64,000 nucleotides of DNA from Halesus radiatus (lineage: Eukaryota; Arthropoda; Insecta; Trichoptera; Limnephilidae), in assembly GCA_022606495.2 (NCBI GenBank), contig JAHDVE020001493.1, forward strand, positions 62,001-126,000, in the 5' to 3' direction. The translations under genes were made by a program, and so were the position numbers. Positions 36,501-47,889 of this stretch are shown here, one piece after another; position 1 is the first letter of the stretch; the number at the start of each line of letters is the position of its first letter. Under the pieces are notes generated by a model that saw nothing but the letters and a program-made list of their open reading frames with translations, did no database searches and was not told the origin of the DNA.

Positions 36501-37737
36501 ATATCAATTGTGAATTCCGCTCATTCCTCTTTTTTCCGAAAAAAATGTTACCGGTGCACCAATGTGCAGGGAATTAATTCTACCAATTCTTCCATAAAAA
36601 TACCTGTAAAACACACTCAACATGCGTTTGGAAAGGTAACAACGGGTTAAACAAACAAACTGCCCTCCTCTTCATAGAATCAAGCTGGTTAATCAAGTAT
36701 TTTTGGACTCAATCCCAAAATATCTCCCAAATTGTTCCAACTGGCGAACGTGCTTTAGATCTGTGGAGGGTTAGTCATTATCGATAAATCTCCAACCCTC
36801 TCCATAATGCCCAGCTTTTTGGAAATCAGGATTTCTGGTTTCAATGGTGCCCCGATACATGAACCAGACCTCCTCCAACCATTTATCTCCCTAGGGAAGA
36901 TTGTATATAATAGAATCAAAGGGAATGTGGTGAGCGAATACAGCAGCAGGAAGGAATGACATGTTTTGCTTTAGATGATTGTGCGATATTTATATTTTAA
37001 AGATTTAATGTTGTTATAAATATTTTATTTTATTAACAAGATAAAGAAAACCACCCTTTACTTACAATTGTATATCAGGAATATTGTATTGCACGCACAT
37101 AAACAACGTCACCACTACCATCTATCGACCACTATGACGACACCAGACACTGAAGGAGTAATCCAACAATTTCAATAAAAACTATAACATCCCTTGCTCA
37201 AAGACAATTTTCACACTTAGGACCAAAATTGTTCAACATCATACCCAATAGATGAAAAATGAAAAGTACAAACGTCCTCCATAAAATCAATGTTTGGCTT
37301 CTCCATTTAGGGAGGGTAAAAGCGAACGCTGATTAATAGATGAGCGTACTTTTAAATAAAACCTTCATATGTAATTCATTGTTACTCTGTACTAAACTAA
37401 ACTAAACTGCACGGACTATCAAAGCGGTGGAGCCAAAAAAGCCAATGAAAGTGTGTAGGTAGAAAGAAATATGCGATTTGCTTTAGTATGGGCGAACAAT
37501 GTTAGAAAGACTTTAATATTGATACCATTCTATCACCAATCTTTGTTTCAGGGTAACTACACGGTGCGTGAAATGAACGTAAACACCCTGGCCACCCTGG
37601 CCCATAAGATAGCCGGGGATAACTTCATTCATGAAACTTTCTTCTCCTACTTTGAAGTCTTCAGCACAAACGGTTCATTGTTCTGTGCTAAAAATATGTA
37701 TGAGACCAAGCCTTTGAAAAGATTTAGGAAGCCTTAA
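33595..37737 (+). CDS. Array gene F: secreted four-exon paralogue, 203 aa
   Basis: Exons lie at 33595-33711, 35150-35314, 36111-36254 and 37552-37737, all phase 0; the first donor is GTGAGT. I chose the ATG at 33595 because an upstream ATG at 33588 is in a frame that does not join the family. The signal MFKMWVVVLFISLSYCCHVSLA leads to NNTYYRFSPNRF. Exon 2 begins GPFYATSKSLTYC, exon 3 carries NPCVDIMFSS and NCIVKK, and exon 4 carries GNYTVRE, GDNFIHET, LFC and ETKPLKR. Exon 4 has a 9-bp tandem duplication (ACCCTGGCC at 37585-37602) giving TLATLA, a three-residue insertion. The stop is followed by a 37-bp minisatellite that lies before the first poly(A)-signal-like hexamers. Confidence 0.88.
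33830..34140 (-). pseudogene. LINE C-terminal fragment in intron 1 of gene F
   Basis: The minus strand gives KSIFYKDMKCYNALPDPIKI (about 33895-33965), a typical LINE tail (W/YN-x-LP followed by an FK-x-x-x-K segment). Only the tail is present. Confidence 0.6.
34380..34700 (+). pseudogene. LINE RNase H-like fragment in intron 1 of gene F
   Basis: The + strand, with one frame change, reads FWISGHVGT and then NEIVDSLVNK, the usual C-terminal RNase H signature (W-x-x-x-H-x-G-x...NE-x-x-D-x-L), followed by IRTRIGHCSGP, typical of the segment after it. This suggests an I-like or Jockey-like LINE carrying RNase H. The copy is broken. Confidence 0.6.
35649..35840. repeat. 26-bp minisatellite, seven near-identical copies, in intron 2 of gene F
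   Basis: The unit ACCACTATACGAGCTACGAT followed by ACAGTA begins at 35649, 35675, 35701, 35727, 35753, 35779 and 35805, with a partial eighth at 35831. Only one substitution (ACCGCT in copy 7) is visible, so the array expanded recently. Confidence 0.97.
36255..37400. other. Intron 3 of gene F, no recognised feature
   Basis: No clear element. A small open frame at 36420-36650 lacks recognisable motifs. A solo copy of the 4550-5155 element end lies at about 37417-37436. Confidence 0.4.
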
Positions 37738-37767
37738 ATTACAAATGAGTCCTATTTTTTATTCTCC

Positions 37768-38090
37768 GTTTTACACACGGTCTTTATCTTATATTTTACT
37801 CTATGTTTTACACACGGTCTTTATCGTATATTTTACTCTCTGTTTTACACACGGTCTTTATCTTATATTACATTCTCCGTTTTACACACGGTCTTTATTT
37901 TATATTTTATTCTCCGTTTTACACACGGTCTTTATCTTATATTACATTCTCCGTTTTACCCAGTCTTTATTTATATTTTATTCTCCGTTTTACACACGGT
38001 CTTTATCTTATATTTTATTCTCCGTTTTACACACGGTCTTTATCTTATATTTTATTTTCCGAATTAAACACGGTTTTTATGTTATATTTT
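37768..38090. repeat. 37-bp minisatellite directly after the stop of gene F
   Basis: The unit GTTTTACACACGGTCTTTAT followed by CTTATATTTTACTCT recurs about nine times with a period of 37 (one copy shortened). It starts about 30 nt after the gene F stop. The first poly(A)-like hexamers downstream are ATTAAA near 38063 and AATAAA near 38103, so the array is probably transcribed as 3' UTR. Open frames across it are by-products. Confidence 0.92.
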
Positions 38091-38809
38091 ATGTAAAATT
38101 CTAATAAACATGATTTTTTTAAATAAATTTGTTCTTATTTTAAGTATTTATTGACTATTGAGATCTTACGCTTAGAAAAGATAAAGCCAGAAACGTAAAA
38201 GGATTATATTACTGCTTGTACGGCATTGGCGTGCAGTATATAAAGGCTGAAGGTCTACCCTAAAAAAACCGAACCAAGAGAATCAATTTTAAAAAGGCGA
38301 CTAATTTCTGATCTAAATGTATTTTTCGATGAATTTGATTAGTAACTTGTACGCTCATTTATTCAGTTGGCCATAATAGTCAGCGGAAGATGATAATAAG
38401 ATGGCTGTTTTCAAATATCTAATACACAAGTCATAACCGAACTTGAAAAAACTACATGTAGCCTACCTTTATTCATAGAGTAATGCAAGCCTCTGTTACA
38501 CAATGTGTAGAAAATAAAAACAAATACAACAATACCGATTTTCCCGTTATTTCTCTGAAACGTTTCGCGAAGAAGTCGGAATAATAGAAGAGAAATTATG
38601 AGACGATGTATGAATATGAATGAAGCAAGAAGTGTATGCCAATATCAAGTTGTTTGGTGGTCCGTCCTCTCTGCCTACCCCTGCGGAGAAACGGCGTGAT
38701 GGTTAGTTAGTTTCGCGAAAACATTATATATATTAAAGACAAACATAATTTTTTTTTTATTCATTCATCTACAAAGATGCGTTTTTTATTCCTTTTTGTA
38801 ATAAATCAA

Positions 38810-39080
38810 GTATTCTTAGTTATTCTTAGAGCTTTCAATTATTGGAATAACCTAACATTTGGATTGAGGTCAGAAAGCAATTTCGAAACCTTTAAGAAAA
38901 ATCTAAAAACATATGTATTTAAAAGGGGATACAAACTTTAACCAGGTGTAAAGCGCCCTTTAACTGATTTTAGTCTCTAAATGGCACTTTAAAAATTGAC
39001 GATTTTATTATAAACACAAAGCAAGTTTTGCGAGGTTTTACGAAAAACTAGTGTACCCTCTGGCATCATGAAATTAGCCC
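38810..39080 (+). pseudogene. LINE tail fragment
   Basis: The + strand gives LRAFNYWNNLTFGLRSESNF and ETFKKNLKTYVFKRGYKL, the usual LINE C-terminal signature (WN-x-L...FK-x-x-LK-x-Y-x-F). Only the tail and a 3' UTR-like stretch are present. Confidence 0.65.
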
Positions 39081-39299
39081 AGTAACAAGCTAAATTGCCA
39101 TTATTCTTTTATTCTTTGTTCCGTCTCTTTCGATTTGTTCTCCGCCAAAAACCGTGTAGTAACTAACTAACCATCAAGTCGTTTCAAGAGAGGACAGACC
39201 GCCACACAACTCTGTCTTGGCACACACTCATGCTTAATTTTTTTTTTGAAGAAGAAATACAAACGTTGCCGTGTTAATAATAACCTGGCATTTTTTTTA

Positions 39300-40215
39300 A
39301 TCTCATACCATCATTACTTAGCCAGCAGTGGAATTGAACAAATTATGGCTGGTAGGAGTCCGACACATTTACGAACTCAGACAACTTAACAATCATTCAC
39401 ATTCACACGAATCCATCATCTCATACAATGTACTCTTCTATGATACTCTCGATAAGACCCGACTCAAATAACTGATTGACTTGATCGTGTCATATCTTCC
39501 TCGGGCGTCCCTGACTTCATCTACCATTCACTTCTGCGTCATTTGTGTTTCCTTACTTTCTTTGTGTATCCTTTTTACATGCCCAAGCCATCTGAGCGTC
39601 CCTTTATTAATCTCATCAGCCTTGCGTTCTTTCTAGATATCCACATTTTCATACGGTCATTTTGACGGCCTCCATGGTCGAGGGGTAAGGCTCTCGACTA
39701 CGAATCCGAAAGTCGCGGGTTCAAATCCCGGCGTGCGCAAGTAATTTTTATTTGAATTAATTTGTGTTGTTTCGCAATTAATTCATTTAAAAATAATATA
39801 TAGTATATTTGCGCACGTTCCAGAGTGGAAGATACTCTCAGTATCGCACTGGTGAAAGACCACTATTGAAAATTGAAACGTTGCTTGTTGAAATGACTTT
39901 TGGTGACCAGATCTGAATAGCCAGGTATTTCCCCATCTTCCTCTTCCCCTTATCCTTCCCCTCCCCAATACCTTCAGCCTCACAACATTCCCCAATTGGT
40001 GATGCCATAGTCTCACTGGCTCCATGCGGTTGGGAGCAGTTGGGACTCTTGTGCGGTTTTCACATAAAAAAAATAAAAAAAAATACATGGTTTTGCACGC
40101 ATACGCCTAAGAGATCTTATTTCTATGGTATTCAGTCTGCTTTCATTCTTCCTTTACCAGTTCCACGTCTTACTGCTATACATCAGACTCGGTATCAGCA
40201 CTCCATTGTAAATTA
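39300..40215 (-). pseudogene. Probable LINE fragment split by a SINE
   Basis: Segments at about 39420-39660 and 40090-40210 have the appearance of a minus-strand RTE-like C-terminal region (for example CATGCCCAAGCCATCTGAGC). The SINE at 39666-40085 separates the two. The reading frame is degraded and the assignment is weak. Confidence 0.4.
39666..40085 (+). mobile_element. tRNA-derived SINE (family 1), copy ii, full length
   Basis: The head GCCTCCATGGTCGAGGGGTA (A-box region), then CTCGACTACGAATCC (anticodon loop with ACG, arginine-like) and CGGGTTCAAATCCCGG (B box in a good T-arm) begins near 39670. A body of about 340 bp follows, ending in GAGTTGGGACTCTTGTGCG-like sequence and an A-rich tail (about 40064-40085). 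Three other copies exist in the window. Confidence 0.88.
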
Positions 40216-40219
40216 GGGT

Positions 40220-41240
40220 AGTAATTAATAGTAAATTTATCCCTAGAATGGAAGTGCAACAACATTATTTCCAATTACTTTTTGATTCAAAACTTCTTTT
40301 CGATGTGCACATTGATAATATTATAAATAAAGCTTACAGCATGCTAGGCTTTGTTATCAAAAACAGTTTTGTATTTCGAAAACCTGAAACCTACCTCCTC
40401 TACTATACGCTGGTCCGTTCTTATCTTGAATACTGCGCCCCCATTTGGACTCCACTCGGTATCTACAAAGACAAAATTGAAAGTACTCAAAGGAAATTTC
40501 TGCATTGCCTTAATTACAGAATGAGCGCACCTAAACGAGGATACGTACATATGCTCTCTATCTATAATGTCTCCACCCTCTCTAACCGGCGAATATACCT
40601 TGATCTCATGATTATATATAAAGTGTGCAATAACATTATCGACTGTCCTACCTTACTCCAACTAAAAAACTTCAAAATACCACCAAGAACAACTAGGTTT
40701 AACAACTTATTCCACATTAGCCGGACGCGCATAAATGCTGGTGTCAGGGATCCAATCAGAAGAATGTGCGAGTTATTCAATCAAAATCAAACTCTGGTGA
40801 ATTCCGACATATTCTTCGATACATACAGTACTTTTAAGAGTAAATTGAAAGCCGTTTTCACATACAAATATTATACAAACTTCAACGAACTGTGTTCAGA
40901 CATTGTGTACTTTTTTATTATTTCTTTTTATAACAATATTTTTAATTTAATCATTATTTTTTTCCCTTTGCATTCTTGTAAATATTATTTGTAAAGTGTA
41001 TTTACCTTCTGCTACTTTATTTAGACATTGTGCACTTTTTCAATTTTTTTCTGTAAATGTTTTTGTATAACACAATCTTAAATTCCTTGTCTAAATATTA
41101 TTTTAAAGGTTTATTTATCTTTATTATATTAATCAGTGAGAAGTAGCTAGAATGCAGGCGAGTTCTTCTGATATTGTATTTTTTTTTTTTGATATCTATC
41201 TCTGCCTTTATTTTCTCCTTAAATAAAAAATAAAATTAAA
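40220..41240 (+). mobile_element. 5'-truncated LINE with a 248-codon C-terminal ORF
   Basis: The open frame 40248-40994 encodes the end of an RT protein. HIDNIINKAYSMLGFVIKN (thumb region), LVRSYLEYCAPIWTPLG (the typical L-x-R-S-x-LEY-x-x-x-x-W segment), KIESTQRKFLHCLNY, and PPRTTRFNNLFHISRTRINA follow in the order known for LINE C-termini. The RT catalytic core is missing. A stretch rich in T and A ends in an A-rich tail near 41225-41240. The start codon is fortuitous. It is a relatively young insertion because the tail frame is intact. Confidence 0.8.
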
Positions 41241-41249
41241 AAACTTCAA

Positions 41250-42080
41250 ACTAATTTTACACTAAAGTGCCAACCGATCTCTATAGCTTTCTTCAAGATA
41301 TGCTTTCTTTGAGTTCTCTCCTCAGCAATGCGTGTGTCTTCATAGTAGCTGGCTGCGCCTTTTTCTCGTGGGTAATTATAGTATTTTTTTTCACTTCAGA
41401 GATTTTACGTCTCCATTGTATGGTGGCAACTATTAAGCGACATTTATTGATCGCTTCTCAGACACAATATACGAGTAAATTACGGATATTTTGGATGAAT
41501 TTAAGTAATAAATATGTTTATTATGAGTGATCGCAATATTTATTGCAAAGATTAATCAAAAATAAGATAAAAACGTCTAATTTAAAATGGAAATGAAAAA
41601 TACTTCTTGCTTCCTTTAATGGACAAGGAAAAAAAGCTTCTATTCTATGGATAAAAAAAAGTTAATACAAACTTTCGAGCACAAGTGCTTCAAAAAAAAC
41701 ATCAAAAGAACTGCCTTAGAATTTATTCCTATGAAATAATGCGAAATACAATATGCGATAGAGGTGCCAAGACCAAAATGTCCAGTTCCATGTCTGACGC
41801 CTACCTCTATGTGACTTCATAATATATTATTCTAATGATAGATGAGATAGTAACATTTAAACAAAAATTGTTTTTTTGTTGGTGTTTAAAATTAACCTTA
41901 ATACTCCTGCATAGGATTTAATCGTAGCTACATACATATTAATCTGGAATATCTCTTTTGTTGTTTTTTAATGTTTGACAGATAATATCAGTTACAAATG
42001 AATAGCCCTACAGTCTGATTCATTGGTGAATAAACACCATTGTTATTTAATTTTTCTAAGCAATTTTCCCAACAAGCCTT
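41250..42080. other. Spacer, no recognised feature
   Basis: AT-rich sequence. The open frame at 41267-41530 has no recognisable motif. Confidence 0.45.
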
Positions 42081-42089
42081 CCATTGATA

Positions 42090-42690
42090 TGCTCGGTTTA
42101 GCCCTCCTAAAGTGACCGTGTAAAGAATGGGGGCCCCATCGAACCCAGAGTAAAGTTAGCCTTTCAGAAGCTGCGCGTACTACACAGGGCCCTCAGATAC
42201 TTTAATAGTACACAGCTGCTGACCCTGTACAAATCGCAAGTGCGCCCTACTGTAAAATTTGGTAGCCACCTCTGGTCGGAAGCTCCAAAATATCTGAAAA
42301 ACCCCTGACTCTGTGCATAAATGAGAGGTCCGTTTGATAGATTAACCTATCTTATCAAACGGATCTTTAGAGCACAGACATCAGATAAGAATACTGTCCT
42401 TCTTCTACCGCTATTTCAATGGAAGATGCTCTGGGGAACTAGCGTCATTGATTCCTTCGACACTGGTACACAGTCGGGAAACACGCCAAACGTGCCCCCA
42501 ATTTTTTTACACGGTTGACATTTCTCGCGTGTGAACGGGTCGCTTCTACGACTCGTTCCTGTATTCAACAGCTCGGCTGTGGAATGATCTGCCGGACTCA
42601 GTGTTTCCTTTCTCCTACAACATGAGTCAAGTCCACCCTATTCTTCAAAAAGCCCTCCACACAACATCCCTAAAGAAGACATATTAAATT
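42090..42690 (+). pseudogene. Degenerate LINE C-terminus
   Basis: The + strand in changing frames gives LLTLYKSQVRPTVKFGSHLW (the L-x-x-LYK-SQVRP-x-x-x-YGSHLW signature), then LLRLVPVFNSSAVE and a terminal KALHTTSLKKTY. These are ordered pieces of an RT C-terminus. Several stops and frameshifts are present. Confidence 0.7.
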
Positions 42691-42889
42691 ACAAAAAAAA
42701 TTACATTTACACTTTCCTATCTATTTTTACATACACGTCGTTGAAAAATTCTGCTGACTGTAAAATTATAAAATAATTAATCTCATTTTAAAGTATGCAC
42801 CAAATTAAAGTGTTATTAGGTTTTCTAAAATTGCACGTAGTTAAATCACCGAAACAGATTCGTTATTATGTTCTGACGGAGGCAGAACC

Positions 42890-45800
42890 ATGGCCAAGTC
42901 AAATATTAGAGATTTTCTTTTGCTCATTCTCTTGGCAAATTGTTGCTGCGTAAGCCTTGGTCTAAAGAAGCAGGAGAATGAGACTTACTATCGACTTTCT
43001 CCGCAACGATTTGTAAGTTTCCGTCATCTTTCAATGAATTTCTGTATCATTCCCATAGCACTGTATTACTCAATTTCTTCGTGTGTGAACCCACCACACG
43101 AAGGTATTAGTTTAATCGTTCCATTCTGGAGATAATGACGATGTAAACCTCACTAAGCCACATCCAGTGCAGTCACAGTAGCTGTGTGCGTAAATGATGC
43201 ACAAATGGGGGGCCCCGACGATTCTGTTCATATGACCTGGAGGCACATTTATGTTAAACAATCTGGCTGAATGACTTCGGCATCCCATTTAGACCAGCAA
43301 CAGCTCTCCTCCAGCATACGAAGAAGAAGAATAGCTCTATTAAGTGCTAAAAAAATGGTGGACAGATATCATCTATCCTTAGCCTAGTTCTTAAATTTAG
43401 CATCCCGCCAGGTCACACCGTCAATGTGAATAGCCTCATGAGCAAGAAAAAACTGCTTTGGATCCGCATTTATTCGTGCTGTGCAATAACAGGGTTGATA
43501 GAAATAATCGATATAGGTACCAATATGGTCCTTAAAACGGTAAGGCAAATGACTTTGCTTATTTTCAGGGCCCCTTCTACGTGACCAGTAAGAGCCTAAG
43601 CTTTTGCAGACCTGCAGGAGTAGTGGATGAGGAACATTATCTTTTTTCAACGGTCCACGTGGTAAAGATCAGTCGGCACGAAGAAGAATACCGAGGGTTT
43701 GGAGTCGTTCCGCTAGATGTAAAAATTCACAAGGTATATTTTGATAATTTTGCAATACATTTTCAAAGAATCCTATCAAGATTTAATAACATTTTCTCCA
43801 TCAAATTATTCATCTTGTGTGTTTAGATGTTGGTGTATTATTGTATTTAAACAGTTTAAGTTATAAAAATTAACAAGTAATAGTAAACCACTTGGTTTTG
43901 GAATACTGAATCGCTGTTGACACTGGGAATAATGAAATTTCGGGCATCCGGGAGGTATAGCACCCGGCTAAATGTTTCAAATCATTGAACACATAAAACA
44001 TAAAGAAGCATTAACTTAACCTTACTTGTGATGTAGTCGGTCTGATAAACAAAAGAAACAACTACTTCTTATTTAATTCCTTCATATTTAATTACTTAGA
44101 ACAGGCAATATGTCTAGCTAGGAATTAATATCGACCAGGCAAACATAATGCAACTTCAACTTACGTGTTTGTCAATTGATGATAAATTACTATGTTTTGC
44201 AAATACAAATGTTCCCAATGTGAATTTAAACAAACTAAATAAATAAATAAATTTCATGAAATAAAGTTGATTTTCACAGAGTAGATATTAGATTAAATAA
44301 TTGGAAAAAATCACTGACTTTTTATTAAAGCTCGGTATCATTTTTTTCTACGGAAGTTGTCGTAAATATTTTGAGTTTCTAAAATGATAATTAAAACAGT
44401 TTCACTTTCAATTTTTTTATTAAATATTTAGTAGTGGTCCTAAAAATGAACCCTGCGGCATACCACTAGTTGCTGTGAACTTAAAATAGTATTTACGAAT
44501 AAACAAAATAATGGGTTGATTTTATTTCAGTTTATTTTGGACATTTCCTTTGTGAGAAGTGGGGTCATAATACCAATTTATCGCACGGAAACTCGCAACC
44601 CCTGCGATGACATAATGTTTACCACCTTCGTGAACTTTTACGATATACGTCCAGTCCGAAATTGTGTGGTCAAAAAGGTAAAAATAACTTCATATATCAA
44701 TTATTATTATCGATTTCCTTTGTATAATAGCCGCGGAGCTATTTTTCTATACACAGTACCCATACAGCCCAAATCCATATATGCCATAATCCTTTGCATG
44801 TCATAATACCCAGGCAAGCGAATTCGTAAAAGTAAAAATGTTTGCATTTAAATTTTAACATGTAACCTAATTGGCACGTGTAGAATGAATGCATGGAAAA
44901 AAAAAATTTTTTATGTAAAATAAATGACGCTAAAGTGAATGGATAAACTTGAATCGGGTAATGTATAAATTCTGTACAATTAAAGAGTATGCATAAATGT
45001 GATTGGATTAGAATGGTTGTTTGACTATCTGTGCTTCACTTTTAGAACGATCGGCTATGAAAATGGAAGAAGGTTGAATTCAGTTTCTAAGCATGTTTCC
45101 AAGATTTTATGAATTGCGGCTTATAAAAGACCGAGAAGGATAAAACCAAAATAACTAACGGACGAAAAAAAAAACACTAAGACGAAAAAAAAACTCAAAT
45201 ATGAAGCCTATATTTCTGAAGTGCACTTATTCCACTCGGGCAATTTTTTGGCACGAAAAACGGTTTTCGAAGTAGATTTTACATATCATTTTATTATTTT
45301 GTTTCAAATTGTATTTTACACTTCGATATTGATATCTAAACATTGAAAATATGATAATGCTGAAACAACAATGTTTTTTTCATTATTTCCGTTTGTTGTA
45401 AATTTGTTTTTGAAGTGAGGCAGGGAACCAAATAAGAAAAACTGGCATGGCAAATGTTGGACTCAATTTTATTGAAATAATTTTCATTTTCAAATCAACA
45501 CCGGTTTATTTTATATAATCGTATTGTATTCTAAATTGTTTAAAGTAAAATGTGAAATTCGTGACTTTACTTTCATGAAATTACTGGAATAAGTTCTCGT
45601 TGGAAAGTGAACTTATTCTTAGTGTATAATTAATCACCCAATTATGCAAAAAAAAAATCTATTTTCCTTCACCTAAAGGCCGGTTCTGGGTGCGATTTTA
45701 TTGAAGAACGCGTACAGGATCCTAACAACAAAGTATTATTTTATTTATTTTTAATTTGGCTAATATAAACTTTACTATTTCAGGGCAATTATACGGTGCA

Positions 45801-45966
45801 TGGATATAATGTAAATACATTGGCCCACTTGATAGCTGGGGACAACTTTATACATGAAACGTTTCTTTCCCATTTTGAAGCCTTTAGCACGAAGGGTTCG
45901 ATATTCTGTGCAGATAATATATATGAGTCTAAGCCGCTCAAAAAAATTAAAAAACCCAAAAAGTAA
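42890..45966 (+). CDS. Array gene G: secreted four-exon paralogue, 205 aa
   Basis: Exons lie at 42890-43012, 43569-43733, 44531-44677 and 45784-45966, all phase 0. The start ATG sits in GAACCATGGCC, a good initiation context. The signal FLLLILLANCCCVSLG leads to an NET sequon and YYRLSPQRF. Exon 2 begins GPFYVTSKSLSFC. Exon 3 is one codon longer than usual (FYDIRPVRNC against FYVKPDRNC in gene B) and carries NPCDDIMFTT. Exon 4 carries GNYTVHG, GDNFIHET, IFC and ESKPLKK, ending in a lysine-rich KIKKPKK tail. It is closest to B, C and F. Four core cysteines and both sequons are kept. The function is unknown. Confidence 0.9.
43740..44415. other. Intron 2 of gene G, no recognised feature before the RT fragment
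   Basis: AT-rich intron without visible element ends. Confidence 0.4.
44420..44485 (-). pseudogene. Short RT fragment in intron 2 of gene G
   Basis: The minus strand reads TATSGMPQGSFLGPL, the canonical PQGS-x-LGPLL motif of LINE reverse transcriptases. Nothing more of the protein is recognisable around it. Confidence 0.55.
44810..45770. other. Intron 3 of gene G, no recognised feature
   Basis: AT-rich intron; no element or hidden exon seen. Confidence 0.45.
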
Positions 45967-46389
45967 ACTACAATTTGTGTCAATGGTTAACTTGATTATT
46001 TTTAATAATATATGTATTTTGTGTTACTTGCTCAATGTTAGATGTTGAGCTTCGTTGAATGGCACTGAATTTACATTTACGTGTATTTGTATATGTCAAT
46101 ATTATCAATTCTTCGTATAAATGTTATGTATTTTAAGGTTTTTTATTTTTTTATTTACCCGCTTCGGACAATCTCCAGTTATTTCAGGGCGCACTACAGA
46201 ATCTTCCTTATCGTGTGGATTTTTTTAATAGCACTGAACATATGAAATAGAAATAAGGGGATGGCCATTGACCTTTGTTAGACCTCCCGACACTCTTTTT
46301 TGGAGGCTTATCAGAGAAACCTCCTTGGTAGTGGGCTATCATCCATCCTCGCTACATGTCCCGTCCCAGTTTCATAAATAATGATTTTT

Positions 46390-46812
46390 TTTTTTTTTTA
46401 ATTTAATGTAAATCAAATTTAATCATGTTGTTATTAAGTTCTGCAAGTATTTTTAGTTTTTATTATTGTAACAGCTGTTTCGGCGTTTAAGGCTATTTTC
46501 AAACTATGAAGGAAGAAACAAAAGAGTGCTGTCGGAAACGGGACACGTTGATTCACTATATAAAGGTTATCCACTCCGAAGTTATCCACCCGTGATCACA
46601 TTAACGGAATTATATTTGAAAAATTTAAAATACAACAAAAGAAACATAAAAATATGATTGTTACCAAAAATAAAATTACGAAAATAACCTGGATTCCAAC
46701 CATCCAAAATTAACCATAGTTTTAAGAACTTAATAATAACATGCAGAACTTAATAATAACATGCAGAACTTAATAATAACATTATTAAATTTGATTTACA
46801 TTAATTTCAAAA
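46390..46812. mobile_element. Longer copy of the TTAAGTTCTGCAAG foldback family
   Basis: AATGTAAATCAAATTTAATC and TTATTAAGTTCTGCAAGTAT on the left are inverted at the right end. There the segment AACTTAATAATAACAT(G)CAG is present three times in tandem (about 46725-46780) before AAATTTGATTTACATTA. The interior of about 250 bp is absent from the short copy at 28125, apart from the AGCTGTTTCGGCGTTTAAGG core. Confidence 0.75.
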
Positions 46813-46959
46813 AATATATAAATAGAGTTCTACGAATTAAACACAAAAACAATTAATAATATTGATAAAGCTTTTCAAACAAACTGTTCAGCTCGTACCT
46901 GGTCATATAGACTACATTATCTTAGATGCCTCTTCAGATTAATTTAAGATCTATCTGGA

Positions 46960-47760
46960 TTGTATTTGTGTCCAATTGGACAATATTTTTTAAATGTTAC
47001 CAAATTTTTACAATATTTTACAGAAGTTCGTAGATTTTTGTGAATATTTGTAGTAATTTTGTGACAATATTTTTGTCCAACTGTACAATGTTTCTAATTT
47101 ATTTATAATGTTTTTCAGAAGTTTGTAATTATTTGTGGATGTTTATGGATTTTTCTGAATTTTTGTGTAAGTTTGTTGATGTTTTTTTGTATATTTTCAT
47201 GATGTTTTTATTTTATTTTTTATTTCAGATTTTTACCGATATTTATGAAAATTCGTAGATGTTTGTCGATATTTGTAGATATATTTGAATATTTGCAAAT
47301 ATTTCTCGAAATTTTGCCACATTTCAGTGGATATTTTGAATGTTTTAAGAATTTTTAGTATATTAATTTGTGGAATTGTGTGAATATTTTTCAAGATTTG
47401 TGGATCTTTAAAAAATTTTATAAGTTATTGTGATTGTGTTTTTTTTTTCCATTTGGATAATATTTTCTTCTTTTGGATAAAATTTTCCCAATTTTTTTTC
47501 AATATCTTACAAAAATTTGTGAGCATTTGTGGATGTTTGTGGATTTACTTTGATTTCAATTTCAATCGTTTATGGAAGTTTATGAATATTAGTGGTTATT
47601 TATGAAAATATGTTTTTCCACTAGGATAATTATTCTCTTCTATTGGATAATATATTTTTCCATTGGTATAATTATTTTCAGAAGTTTGGTTTAAGGTTTT
47701 TTTGTGGATGTTCCTTAATGTTTCCGGATATTTTTGGATGTTTCTGGATGTTGAAATATT
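46960..47760. repeat. Degenerate T/G-rich low-complexity repeat
   Basis: The strand is strongly asymmetric (T and G rich, few C) and repeats variants of TTTGTGGATGTTTGTGGATT and TTTGTGAATATTTGTAGAT. The period is irregular at about 10-20 nt. No open frame survives. Confidence 0.7.
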
Positions 47761-47889
47761 TCTCAATAATCCTACCCAAAAATATTTCTACAGAAATATA
47801 AAAAAATATATTTAAAACCATAAACAACTACAATAAATTGTACGTAAAATAATATTTCCTCATTAACTAATACAAATAGTTCCTTTCAG

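Noticed and set aside
37745..38104. Repetitive protein with YILxSVLHTVF units
   Set aside because: It is a read-through of a 37-bp non-coding minisatellite, open in more than one frame.
39668..39740. tRNA-Arg(ACG)-like gene
   Set aside because: The T arm and B box look good, but the anticodon stem has mismatches and the same head with the same 340-bp body occurs at 58152 and, inverted, at 6300-6676. It is a SINE head, not a tRNA gene.
40248..40994. 248-codon open frame as a host gene
   Set aside because: The translation is a LINE reverse-transcriptase C-terminus and the frame lies in a 5'-truncated element with an A-rich tail.
46960..47760. Possible satellite-encoded or structural RNA gene
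   Set aside because: Period is irregular, both strands lack open frames, and no conserved secondary structure is evident.
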